A stretch of DNA of 64,000 nucleotides from Olsenella massiliensis (GTDB taxonomy: Bacteria; Actinomycetota; Coriobacteriia; Coriobacteriales; Atopobiaceae): the NCBI RefSeq assembly GCF_001457795.1, contig NZ_LN898211.1, positions 124,001 to 188,000 of the forward strand. The letters are read 5' to 3'. The notes under the pieces were generated by a model. The model made no database searches. It was not told the origin of the DNA and saw only the letters and a program-made list of their open reading frames with translations. This document shows positions 17,415 through 24,805 of this stretch, piece by piece. The translations under genes and the position numbers were made by a program. Within the stretch, counting starts at the first letter, position 1; every line of letters starts with the position of its first letter.

Positions 17415-17969
17415 ATGCGAGCCTGTATGGGTAGCCTGCTTTTTGTTGTCCTCATGCTGGGCACGCCCATAGTCGTCGCCGCCCTTGAGAGCGCCCTGCT
17501 CGATGACATCGCCGAGCGGCATCATCGCCATCATGACACGTACCGCATCTCCAACTCGCTCACGCACACGATGGTCATCCTCCTGCTCTTCATGGGAATC
17601 TTGGGGTCATTGCTGGCGTGGCTCTGCGACGCAGGCGCGTTTGACGTGGATGCCCCTGTCGTCCTGGGCTTCTTTGGGTCGTTTATCTGCGTCGTGCTGG
17701 CGCTATGGATAATGCTGCACCGCCACGAGGTGGCAACCTATGACAGCTACCTGCGCGTCCGCCCGCTCGTGGGAAGCATGCGGACCATCCGGTACGAGGA
17801 CATCACGCGCATGGAGTGGAGAAGGTCAAGCATGGCCGTGGGGTACGACAACATTTGGGTGAAGGCGCGGCATCAGTCGCGTCCCGTGACCATCTTGGGC
17901 ATGCTCGACCTTGAGCAGATTCTCTCGCGCATCAATCGCTTCGACGCGCTGGACCGCAGGCGAGGGTAA
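17415..17969 (+). CDS. Small membrane protein with C-terminal PH-like segment, unknown function
   Basis: 184 residues. Three hydrophobic helices are seen: one at the very N-terminus (SLLFVVLMLGTPIVVAAL) and two in the middle (MVILLLFMGILGSLLAWL and VVLGFFGSFICVVLALWIML). A soluble tail of about 80 residues follows, YDSYLRVRPLVGSMRTIRYE, of the kind seen in bacterial PH/YcxB-like membrane proteins. I do not recognise a specific family. The start could be 17415 or 17427; neither has a strong ribosome site. It stands alone between the phosphatase and plsY. Confidence 0.7.
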   Translation: MRACMGSLLFVVLMLGTPIVVAALESALLDDIAERHHRHHDTYRISNSLTHTMVILLLFMGILGSLLAWLCDAGAFDVDAPVVLGFFGSFICVVLALWIMLHRHEVATYDSYLRVRPLVGSMRTIRYEDITRMEWRRSSMAVGYDNIWVKARHQSRPVTILGMLDLEQILSRINRFDALDRRRG

Positions 17970-18013
17970 CGAGGGCGCGGGCGAGGGGCGGAGAGACCAG
18001 CGAGGATGATAAA

Positions 18014-18041
18014 GCGGGCGGCCGCGAACGTGGCCGCCCGC
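18014..18041 (-). terminator. GC-rich hairpin at the 3' end of plsY
   Basis: Arms GCGGGCGGCC and GGCCGCCCGC form a 10-base stem. Read on the minus strand it is followed by CTTTATCAT, so it probably ends plsY transcription. It may also stop the membrane-protein mRNA from the other side. Confidence 0.6.
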
Positions 18042-18070
18042 AGTCTGTGAGCGTCAGGGCCTTCGCGCGG

Positions 18071-18757
18071 CTAGCTAGCCGCGCCGTTTTGTCCTCGTCC
18101 GCCCCTGAGAGGCGGCATGCCCAGGCGCGCACGCAGCTTTACGGCCAGACCTGCGGGACGCTGGGTCCCGCGGGCGGTGGCCACGAGCGCCGACCAGTGT
18201 GCGCGCATCATGAGAAGCGCCAGCGCCAGGGCAACGAGCACCTCCAACCCGGGCCCGTGCAAGGCGAGCGTCAGGACAAGATAGGCCCCCGTTATCACGA
18301 CGGCGCCCACGCACAGATACCCCGAGGCCAGCACGGCCGCAAAGCCCGTGAGGCAGGCAAGGACGCCCCAGGGGGGCGTTGCCAGGATGATGGCCGAGCA
18401 GGTGGTGGTGACGCCCTTTCCGCCCGCAAAGCCGTGCCACAGGGGGTGGTTGTGTCCCAGCGTGCAGCCCAGTCCCGCCATGAGCCCGGCGAGCTCTGCC
18501 TGGGACGCAAAGAGCCAGCGCGCCAACGCCCAGGCAAGCACGCACTTGAGGACGTCGCCCGCCAGCACGACGAGCGCCGCCCCCGCGCCCAGCTCATGGC
18601 CCACGTTTGCCATGCCGGGGTTACCGACCCCCAGGTCAAAGGCGGATTTTTTTGCTACGACGCGCGAGACGACGTCGGCCGTCAAGAAGCTGCCGCAGGC
18701 ATAGCCCACAAGCAGGCTCGCACAGGCGACGGTCAGAGGGGACACGGGCAGGGTCAT
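18071..18757 (-). CDS. plsY: Acyl-phosphate:glycerol-3-phosphate acyltransferase
   Basis: Integral membrane enzyme that starts phospholipid synthesis by acylating glycerol-3-phosphate from acyl-phosphate. The 228 residues contain the PlsY motifs: YACGSF near the first helix, VGNPGMANV (normally GSGNxGxTN), and GHNHPLWHGFAGGKGV. Several transmembrane helices are evident. The Pro-Gly-Met-Ala in the glycerol-phosphate loop departs from the usual S/T-rich sequence, a mild oddity. Start ATG at 18757 follows AAGGAGCCCGCC. The gene stands alone on the minus strand. Confidence 0.9.
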   Translation of the reverse strand: MTLPVSPLTVACASLLVGYACGSFLTADVVSRVVAKKSAFDLGVGNPGMANVGHELGAGAALVVLAGDVLKCVLAWALARWLFASQAELAGLMAGLGCTLGHNHPLWHGFAGGKGVTTTCSAIILATPPWGVLACLTGFAAVLASGYLCVGAVVITGAYLVLTLALHGPGLEVLVALALALLMMRAHWSALVATARGTQRPAGLAVKLRARLGMPPLRGGRGQNGAAS

Positions 18758-18875
18758 GGCGGGCTCCTTATGGCGTGGGTTGGGGCGACATGGCGGCGGA
18801 CGAGAACGAGGGTCTCGCTCGGACGCGCGTGTCTGCCGCTATTGTGAAGACAGATTCATAGCTGAGTGACGACGT

Positions 18876-18904
18876 TTGACTTTTTTGGCTTCTACCCGTA
18901 TATT
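18876..18904 (+). promoter_or_regulatory. Promoter of tRNA-fMet
   Basis: TTGACT at 18876-18881, a 17-base spacer, and TATATT at 18899-18904, placed about 30 bases before the tRNA. Near-consensus sigma-70-type spacing. Confidence 0.85.
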
Positions 18905-18934
18905 ACTTTCTTGCGCCGAAAGGCGCCCAGACAT

Positions 18935-19011
18935 TGCGGGGTGGAGCAGTCTGGTAGCTCGCCGGGCTCATAACCCGGAGGTCGTAGGTTCAAATCCTGC
19001 CCCCGCGACCA
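18935..19011 (+). tRNA. Initiator tRNA-Met (CAT anticodon)
   Basis: A 77-base cloverleaf with acceptor TGCGGGG/CCCCGCG, a D-arm, and an anticodon loop CTCATAA on a stem with the three consecutive G:C pairs diagnostic of bacterial initiators. The T-arm is GTAGG-TTCAAAT-CCTGC and CCA is encoded. The 1:72 pair is U:G instead of a strong pair, in line with an initiator. Flanked by its own promoter and terminator. Confidence 0.97.
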
Positions 19012-19018
19012 CAAATAC

Positions 19019-19053
19019 ATTCCCGATCTGCAAAAACAGGTCGGGAATTTTTT
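19019..19053 (+). terminator. Rho-independent terminator after tRNA-fMet
   Basis: ATTCCCGATCTG pairs with CAGGTCGGGAAT (one G:U) around a CAAAAA loop, followed by TTTTTT. Classical form, 8 bases past the tRNA. Confidence 0.93.
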
Positions 19054-19477
19054 ATAGCCCCAATCAACCCCGAAGTTTCAGTAGATGGCTCATCCTTCGG
19101 TCCGCATGAGCACAGATGGTTCAAACTTCGGATTGCTTGCCGGTAGATGGTTCGTTTCTCGAGCTAGAGGAAATTTGACCTGCCCGTGGAAATGCGGCGA
19201 TGGGGCTGCCGCGAGGCGTTGCGTGCCTGCGCGCCGAGGCGTGCGGCGGAGGCGCGGTGCGCCGGTCGGCTGCTGGCGGCCTCACCGGGCGACGAGGTTC
19301 TCACGTGGATTTCGTGCGACGTGCGGTGACCATGCCCGTGAGGCGCCCGGGGTGCATCGTGCCGTCGCGGCGTGCCCGTTGGGATGCGTGGAAGTCTCGG
19401 CGTTCACCACGGCAGTGGACACAAACTGTACTCACTACCCATAATGCTTTCTGCTGTTGGCCTACAGGCTTGCCCGT
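19054..19477 (+). other. Gene-free gap with short degenerate repeats
   Basis: No convincing gene in 424 bases. Near its left end CCGAAGTTT (19070-19078) is the inverse of AAACTTCGG (19123-19131). An 18-base unit AGATGGYTCAWMCTTCGG occurs at 19083-19100 and 19114-19131, and a partial copy begins at 19145. Such repeats could be the worn end of an insertion sequence, possibly IS21-like, but no transposase is present. The remainder is plain GC-rich DNA. Confidence 0.35.
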
Positions 19478-20434
19478 CTACTCTTTAGCGTCCTTGATGT
19501 TGTGAGCGTATTCCTTCCAGAGCGGGCACTCCTGCCAGCCTTTGGTGAAGCCCATGCGGCGGAGCTCACTGGCACTAAGGCGGTCCAAAAGTTTGAAGAG
19601 ACGCTCACGCCAGGACGTCTCAGGTGCAATGTGCTCCAGCAGATAGCTCAGGATTATGAGGATGCCGAACATGTTGTCCGACCTCACGCTGAAGGGCTCA
19701 TGCCATTCCGGATGTTTCGACCGCTTGGGAATGATTGGTCTGGTGCCGATGCCCCTGTTCCAGAGGCGGCCATGGTGCGCGCATATGTTACGCACCGTGT
19801 TTATGGTCACGAGCCAAGATTCCAGCACGCGCGAGCTCACGCCCAAGTCGTTTGCGAGCTTCTTCCTGATTTCAGCTGGTGCGCCGTTGAAGAGCCTGAT
19901 CATGGTGCCAAAGTCCATCAGGTTGACGAGTATCCAGTAGGGAGGAAGCTCGTGCTCGTCACCATAAGCCTCTTTGAAGTGGAGGGCGAAAGGCTCACGT
20001 GAGCGTCTGAGCTCATCTTTGCAGCGCGCTATGAACCTGTCATACTCGCCCTGCTTGAGCCTTGGCAGGTTGTTAGCGTCGAGGAATCCGAAGGTACCGG
20101 TCTCTCTGGCAAGTTCGTATGCGAGCTGTGTGCGGAAGTAGACCTCGACGCGCTCTATGGCATCGAATACGACAAGCCTGAACTGCCGGTCGAAGATATA
20201 GAGGTGCCAGATCTGGTCGAACGATGTCCCCTCGATGAAGCGCTCGTCCTGTGTACCATCTTTGGCGCCTCTTGGCTGACGCTTAAAGATGTACCAGTAT
20301 CCGCTCAGGCGGTAGTAACCAATGTCAGCGAGGTGCTTGATAAGATTGTCGCGGTCGGCCACGAGGCCACGCTTGTTGATGAGAAGGTCTGCCTGCTGCT
20401 CGAAGGACAGCCAAGATTTCGCGTACGTTCCCAC
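19478..20434 (-). CDS. Abi_2-family (AbiF/AbiD-like) abortive infection protein
   Basis: The 318-residue product matches the Abi_2 (PF07751) family. Its N-terminus is KSWLSFEQQADLLINKRG, followed by GYYRLSGYWYIF, the central LYIFDRQFRLVVFDAIERVEVYFRT, and a HEPN RNase motif RNICAH (Arg215, His220) followed by HGRLWNR. Such proteins are RNA-cleaving toxins in phage defence, and HEPN Abi proteins are considered relatives of Cas13. The start is GTG at 20434; a GGAGG lies 12 bases upstream, rather far. Base composition is less GC-rich than its neighbours, consistent with acquisition. It stands alone but carries a structured leader just upstream. Confidence 0.88.
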   Translation of the reverse strand: MGTYAKSWLSFEQQADLLINKRGLVADRDNLIKHLADIGYYRLSGYWYIFKRQPRGAKDGTQDERFIEGTSFDQIWHLYIFDRQFRLVVFDAIERVEVYFRTQLAYELARETGTFGFLDANNLPRLKQGEYDRFIARCKDELRRSREPFALHFKEAYGDEHELPPYWILVNLMDFGTMIRLFNGAPAEIRKKLANDLGVSSRVLESWLVTINTVRNICAHHGRLWNRGIGTRPIIPKRSKHPEWHEPFSVRSDNMFGILIILSYLLEHIAPETSWRERLFKLLDRLSASELRRMGFTKGWQECPLWKEYAHNIKDAKE

Positions 20435-20448
20435 GGTGCTCTTGTACC

Positions 20449-20508
20449 TCCAAATAAAGAAGACCCGCCAGTGTGCATGCTCAAAAGCAGAGGCCAGGCG
20501 GGTTTACT
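20449..20508 (-). ncRNA. Structured leader / candidate antitoxin RNA before the Abi_2 gene
   Basis: Between the promoter and the Abi_2 ribosome site the minus strand forms ACCCGCC (20503-20497) with GGCGGGT (20469-20463), enclosing a 27-base region with a GCT-TTTG-AGC mini-hairpin, then CTTCTTTATTT. It looks like a small RNA ending in a weak terminator, or a leader that controls read-through into the toxin. AbiF-type genes are reported to be paired with small antitoxin RNAs; that this is one is inference. Confidence 0.45.
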
Positions 20509-20514
20509 GACCAT

Positions 20515-20523
20515 AGTGTATCA
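20515..20523 (-). promoter_or_regulatory. Extended -10 promoter of the Abi_2 transcript
   Basis: On the minus strand TGATACACT gives a TGn-extended -10 (TACACT), placing the transcript start just before the hairpin. No good -35 is seen at 17 bases, as is common for extended -10 promoters. Confidence 0.5.
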
Positions 20524-20727
20524 CATCCATCGCAAGACGGCACGGAAGAGCCAACGCACGAAGCGCCAGATGAGCCTAATTATTCTGCCACACACGTACG
20601 CACGCGCCTTGGGCTCGGTTGCGCGCTCCGCCTGCCGCGTAAGCCCCGCCCCCCTCGATGAGCTACACTGTGGGACCAATCACGAGGCGCACGCCGCGCC
20701 TCTGCCGGTTCGGCGAGGGAGGCACGC

Positions 20728-21645
20728 ATGCAGGAAGACGCACTCAACAGGCGCATCGCCGCGTTTGGGCGTGGCTATGAGGCCGAGGCGGCACTCTTTG
20801 GGGAGCCCAAGAAGCGCTTTCCCAGCCGCAGCGCCTGCATCAGCCTCCTGGGAGACATCCGCAGCCTCATGTTTCCGGGCTACTTTGACAACGACAGCGC
20901 CGCCGGCACGAGCTCGGAGCTGCTGATAGGGGAGCGTCTCCTGCACATAGAGCGCGTGCTCAGGTGCCAGATTCGCGACGCGCTGATCTTTGGCGACGGC
21001 TCGCTCGCGCTTGAGCTCGCCTACGAGCGGGCGACGAACCTGGCTAGCACCTTCATGGACGAGCTCGCCACCGTTCAGGCCCTGCTGCTCACGGACATCC
21101 AGGCGCTCTTTGACGGTGACCCCGCGGCGCGCAGCTACGAGGAGGTGCTTGTCTCCTACCCCGGGCTCTATGCCATCTTCGTCTATCGTCTGGCGCACGT
21201 GCTCTATGAGCTTGACGTGCCGCTGATTCCTCGTCTGATGACGGAGCACGCCCACAGCAAGACGGGCATCGACATCAACCCGGGCGCCCAGATCGGCGAG
21301 TACTTCTTCATCGACCACGGCACGGGCGTGGTCATTGGCGAGACGACCGTCATAGGCGACCACGTGAAGATCTACCAGGGCGTCACCCTGGGCGCGCTCT
21401 CCACGCAGAAGGGGCAGGGGCTCTCGGGCGTCAGGCGTCACCCCACGCTCGGCGACTATGTGACCGTCTACTCCAACGCGAGCATCCTGGGCGGCGAGAC
21501 GCACATCGGCGCCGGGTCGGTTGTGAGCGGCAGCGCCTTCGTGTGCGAGTCGGTGCCCGAGCACGCCCGCGTCAAGCTCAAGGACCAGGAGATCATCGTC
21601 CATCATCCGGGCGAGCCCGAGCCTGCCTGGAATTACGTCATATAG
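20728..21645 (+). CDS. cysE: Serine O-acetyltransferase
   Basis: Makes O-acetylserine from serine and acetyl-CoA for cysteine synthesis. At 305 residues it is of the longer CysE type. An N-terminal helical domain (residues 1-175) precedes a left-handed beta-helix of hexapeptide repeats starting at GIDINPGAQIGEYFFIDHG, with GVVIGETTVIGDHVKIYQGV typical of SATs. The ATG at 20728 follows GCGAGGGAGGCACGC. No cysK is adjacent. Feedback inhibition by cysteine is usual for the family. Confidence 0.93.
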   Translation: MQEDALNRRIAAFGRGYEAEAALFGEPKKRFPSRSACISLLGDIRSLMFPGYFDNDSAAGTSSELLIGERLLHIERVLRCQIRDALIFGDGSLALELAYERATNLASTFMDELATVQALLLTDIQALFDGDPAARSYEEVLVSYPGLYAIFVYRLAHVLYELDVPLIPRLMTEHAHSKTGIDINPGAQIGEYFFIDHGTGVVIGETTVIGDHVKIYQGVTLGALSTQKGQGLSGVRRHPTLGDYVTVYSNASILGGETHIGAGSVVSGSAFVCESVPEHARVKLKDQEIIVHHPGEPEPAWNYVI

Positions 21646-21739
21646 GGGGAGAGCGCGAAGGCCGTCGCCTGCCCGACCGTCACGGCGGCGAGCAGGCCGC
21701 TCTCCGCGATAAAACAGCAGCTCGGCTCCGCGACAAAAA

Positions 21740-21766
21740 TTGATACCCAAGTCAAACTTTTTGTTG
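21740..21766 (+). promoter_or_regulatory. Palindrome upstream of the DUF438 gene
   Basis: TTGATACCCAAGTCAA (TTGA-N8-TCAA) at 21740-21755 has the 16-base geometry of Crp-type sites. It is followed by TTTTTGTTG (21758-21766), resembling half of the palindrome at 24299-24320. Probably the binding region for the Crp/Fnr regulator encoded next door. Confidence 0.45.
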
Positions 21767-21835
21767 CCATAACCACATACATTGCGCTCATGTGCTCCTA
21801 TGCTGCAGCCAACATGCCAACGTAAAGGAGCGACC

Positions 21836-23581
21836 ATGATGGACAACGGCAATGTCGGCGGCAACAAGACGCTCGATCTCTCTCGCACGGTCTTCGACCT
21901 TGTAAGCGAACGTCCCGAGCTGGCTCACATCCTATCTGAGCTCGGGTTTTCCGAGATAGATAACAACGCGATACTTCATTCGGCAGGTCGGGTCATGACC
22001 ATCCCCAAGGGCGCTAGAATCAAGGGAATCTCCCTGGATGACGTCATCCGCGGCCTTGAGGCGCGTGGCTTCACGGTCGTGGGGGCACCGGGGCCCGCGC
22101 CTGCGGCGCCCGGAGCGACATCGGCGTCTGGGACTACGCCGGCCGCGTCCAAAGCGTCCCTCTCGGAGAATCCGCCCACTTCGTCCGCTTCGTCCGCTCC
22201 GTCGACCCCGTTCGGACGGGCGGCCAATCGCACGGAGCAGATCAAGGGCTATCTGCGCCGACTGGGTGCGGGCGAGGATCTCGAGGCGGTCCGCAGCGAC
22301 TTCGTGAGGGAGTTCAGCGATGTTGATGCCTCAGAGATCATGCGCGCCGAACAGGAGATCCTGAACGAGGGGACCCCGCTTGACGAGGTGCAGCGCCTCT
22401 GCGACGTCCACTCCGCGCTCTTTCACGGCTCGACCCTCGAAGAGCGCCTCGCCCATGCCGAGTCTGAGGCTGCGGCGTCCGTCGCCCATGGCAACGAGTC
22501 GGCCCTCGAGCGCGCGTCGCGTGCTCTGGCGGCAAACCCGCCTGCCGCCGCCTCTTCCGATGTCGCCGCGCCGGCCTCGGCTCCCGCCTCTCCTGAAGCA
22601 GGATCCGCCTCTCCCGCGGCGGCGCGCGCCTCTTCCACGGCGGCACTCGAGACCGTGGAGGGACACCCCCTTCAGACCTTCTCTCGCGAGAACAAGCGCA
22701 TCGAGGCGCTGATTGCCGAGCTCCTGCAGGTTCTGGACGCAGGGGAGGACCCCTCGGCCCTGCTCGCGCGCCTGCGTGAGGTGGCCATCCACTACGCCAA
22801 GAAGGGCGACCTCCTCTATCCGCAGCTCAGAACCAGGCATAACATCACGGGCCCGGCAATGGTCATGTGGACCGTTGACGACGAGATTCGCGATGAGCTG
22901 TCCGCGCTCTACAGGGACCAGGACCGCAGCGCCATGTGGTTCTCCCGTCTGCGGGCGGTCGTCGGTCGCGCGAGCGAGATGGTCTACAAGGAGCGCAACA
23001 TCCTCTTTCCCGTCTGCGCCGAGACCTTTGGGGATGACGAGTGGGTGGGCATCTATCACGACGCCAAGGACTACGCCAGCTGCCTGGGCGTCCAGGGAGC
23101 CGTGTGGCAGGAGGCCGAGGACGCGCTCGCCCACGAGGCGTCAGGGGCCACGACGGGTGCCAGCATGGAGGAGGAGGTTCGCATGCCGGGCGGACATCTG
23201 ACGGTTCCTCAGCTCACGGCCATGCTCAACACGCTTCCGCTTGAGATTACGTTCGTGGATGCGGACAACATCAACCGCTTCTTCAACGAGGGGCCCAAGG
23301 TGTTCAAGCGCGCGGGCATGGCCATCGACCGCGATGTGTTCTCCTGCCACCCGCCCAAGGTGGAGCCCATGGTCCGAGCCATCATCGAAAGCTTCCGCGA
23401 CGGCACCAAGGACAGCGTGCCCGTGTGGATGGAAAAGGGCGGACGCACCATGCTTGTGACCTATTGGGCCGTTCGGGATGGGGGAGGCTCCTACGTCGGC
23501 ACGGTCGAGACGGTGCAGGACATGGAGTTCGCCAAGGAGCACTTCTTGCGCGTCAGGCCTGACGCAGGGCGTCGTCGCTGA
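21836..23581 (+). CDS. DUF1858-DUF438-hemerythrin-PAS sensor protein
   Basis: The 581-residue product has four parts. Residues 1-75 are DUF1858-like (LSRTVFDLVSERPELAHIL). About 135-215 is DUF438-like (EQIKGYLRRLGAGEDL). About 290-430 is a hemerythrin-type four-helix region (HPLQTFSRENKRIEALI, HYAKKGDLLYPQL, GPAMVMWTVDDEIRDE). The C-terminal 120 residues are a PAS domain (LEITFVDADNINRFFNEG). Ala/Pro/Ser linkers join them. Such proteins are thought to sense oxygen, NO or redox state; the ligand is not known here. The ATG follows AAAGGAGCGACC. It overlaps the 3' end of the convergent Crp/Fnr gene by 29 bases, suggesting a working pair. Confidence 0.82.
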   Translation: MMDNGNVGGNKTLDLSRTVFDLVSERPELAHILSELGFSEIDNNAILHSAGRVMTIPKGARIKGISLDDVIRGLEARGFTVVGAPGPAPAAPGATSASGTTPAASKASLSENPPTSSASSAPSTPFGRAANRTEQIKGYLRRLGAGEDLEAVRSDFVREFSDVDASEIMRAEQEILNEGTPLDEVQRLCDVHSALFHGSTLEERLAHAESEAAASVAHGNESALERASRALAANPPAAASSDVAAPASAPASPEAGSASPAAARASSTAALETVEGHPLQTFSRENKRIEALIAELLQVLDAGEDPSALLARLREVAIHYAKKGDLLYPQLRTRHNITGPAMVMWTVDDEIRDELSALYRDQDRSAMWFSRLRAVVGRASEMVYKERNILFPVCAETFGDDEWVGIYHDAKDYASCLGVQGAVWQEAEDALAHEASGATTGASMEEEVRMPGGHLTVPQLTAMLNTLPLEITFVDADNINRFFNEGPKVFKRAGMAIDRDVFSCHPPKVEPMVRAIIESFRDGTKDSVPVWMEKGGRTMLVTYWAVRDGGGSYVGTVETVQDMEFAKEHFLRVRPDAGRRR

Positions 23582-24227
23582 GGACAAACTCGCTCAGGTG
23601 ATAGGTCAGCAGGCCCTCCTGCCGCATCTTGCCCAGCTCCTTTGAGAGGGCGCTGCGGTTGACGCCCAGGTATTCTGCGAGCTGCTGGCGCGAGAAGGGC
23701 GTTCTGACGCGCGGGCCGCCCTGCCGCGCGGCAAGCTCCGAGAGATACGAGAGCACGCGCCCCCTGATGGTCTTGGGGGCGATGTGCATCATGCGTCGGG
23801 ATAGGCCCAGGCTCTTCTCGGCCGAGATGCGCACGAGGTTATAGATGAGCTGGTGATGGTGGCCGCAGGCGCGCGTGCAGGTGGTGAGCAGCCTTTCGAG
23901 CGAGACAAAGAGCACGCGAGCGGGTTCGGCGGCCACGATGTTGCAGGTCATTTGCTGGTCAGAGAGGGCGGCGTAGTTCTGCGCGAAGATGTCGCCTCGC
24001 GGGATGTGCCCAAAGATGCGTGTCTCGCCCCAACAGAGGTTGACCACCACGTTGGCGCTGCCCTTCTCGATGAGGCCGATCTCCCTGGTGACGTCCCCGG
24101 CGCGAAGAATTGCCTCGTCCTTGGCGAACGAGCGCTCGTGGGCGCCGAGGCAGGGAAGGACCTCCTCGATGTCCTGAGGCGACATACCCAGGAAGAGCTG
24201 CGTGTGCGAGAGCGACTGGCAGTTCAT
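23553..24227 (-). CDS. Crp/Fnr-family transcriptional regulator
   Basis: 224 residues: an N-terminal cyclic-nucleotide-binding-like beta-barrel (LRAGDVTREIGLIEKGSANV), a dimer helix, and a C-terminal winged helix (TPFSRQQLAEYLGVNRSALSKEL). Cysteines occur at MNCQ and in CTRACGHHHQ before the dimer helix, so a redox or metal cofactor is possible, but no full Fnr cluster pattern is present. The chosen ATG (24227) follows CGGAGACCCC; an earlier in-frame ATG would add 16 non-family residues. A palindrome overlaps its promoter, so autoregulation is likely. Confidence 0.88.
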   Translation of the reverse strand: MNCQSLSHTQLFLGMSPQDIEEVLPCLGAHERSFAKDEAILRAGDVTREIGLIEKGSANVVVNLCWGETRIFGHIPRGDIFAQNYAALSDQQMTCNIVAAEPARVLFVSLERLLTTCTRACGHHHQLIYNLVRISAEKSLGLSRRMMHIAPKTIRGRVLSYLSELAARQGGPRVRTPFSRQQLAEYLGVNRSALSKELGKMRQEGLLTYHLSEFVLSDDALRQA

Positions 24228-24287
24228 GGGGTCTCCGATGTGGCGGCGCGGGAACGGATAAGCGGATGGTGGCACTTACGTCAACTC

Positions 24288-24320
24288 ATTGTACCCGGCT
24301 TTGTTGTCGCAGCAACAAAG
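24288..24320 (-). promoter_or_regulatory. Promoter and palindromic operator of the Crp/Fnr gene
   Basis: On the minus strand TTGCTG (24315-24310), a 16-base spacer and TACAAT (24293-24288) form a promoter. The perfect palindrome CTTTGTTG-N6-CAACAAAG (24299-24320) covers the -35, as expected for an autorepressor. Confidence 0.6.
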
Positions 24321-24383
24321 GCGCAGGGCTCTGGGACTTGATACATTGCCCTGCATCTATGCGCGATCCGTCTGGCGTTCGCA

Positions 24384-24446
24384 CAAACCGCATTAGTCGG
24401 CCTTTTTTGGAGTTTTGAGTCCAAAAAGGCCGACTAATGCGGTTTG
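24384..24446. repeat. Long palindromic repeat, copy 1
   Basis: Arms of 26-27 bases (starting CAAACCGCATTAGTCGGCC) are inverted copies of each other around AGTTTTGAGT, with one extra T in the left arm. A diverged copy lies at 36901-36961. It sits in a gene-poor gap. Possibly a REP/MITE-type element; as RNA it would fold into a very stable hairpin. Confidence 0.8.
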
Positions 24447-24805
24447 TAGAGGGGCGAAAAGATATGCCACACGTCAGCAATGTGCTTGCAAGGGCATCCC
24501 ATCCATTAGTTTGAATCATGCGCCAAGAAGTGCCTGATACCTGTAGGGGCACACTGGATAACAAACCATTCGTGTTTTCCCGTGATAATTGTGGCCCAGA
24601 AAATCCCAGCTACGGCGCCGCGCGGGCGACCCATCGTGATGATGTAGTTTATGAGCTAAATAAACTTCCCCGGGGAGGCCGCCGTCAAACATGCCTCATT
24701 GACCCACCACATGTCCATGCGAAGACGTGCGGCGAGCGACGTGGTCGGACACATGTCAGGCTGCTACGATGAGCTCAGGACCATGCGAGCGAAAGGGGTG
24801 ATGGC
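24447..24805 (+). other. Gap with no recognised gene
   Basis: About 360 bases, more AT-rich at its left, between the palindromic repeat and the phosphatase-EIIA gene. No reading frame has convincing coding character and no clear promoter was seen. It could hold worn remnants of a lost gene. Confidence 0.4.

Noticed and set aside
19085-19444. 119-codon plus-strand frame after tRNA-fMet
   Set aside because: Arg/Cys-rich, no ribosome site and no family; runs through the degenerate repeats. Probably non-coding.
24384-24446. Palindrome as a CRISPR repeat or simple terminator
   Set aside because: No spacer-repeat series and no adjacent gene end that would need it; the diverged copy at 36901 points to a dispersed element.
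24518-24772. 84-codon plus-strand frame before the phosphatase-EIIA gene
   Set aside because: Weak coding character, no ribosome site, no family. Not reported as a gene.
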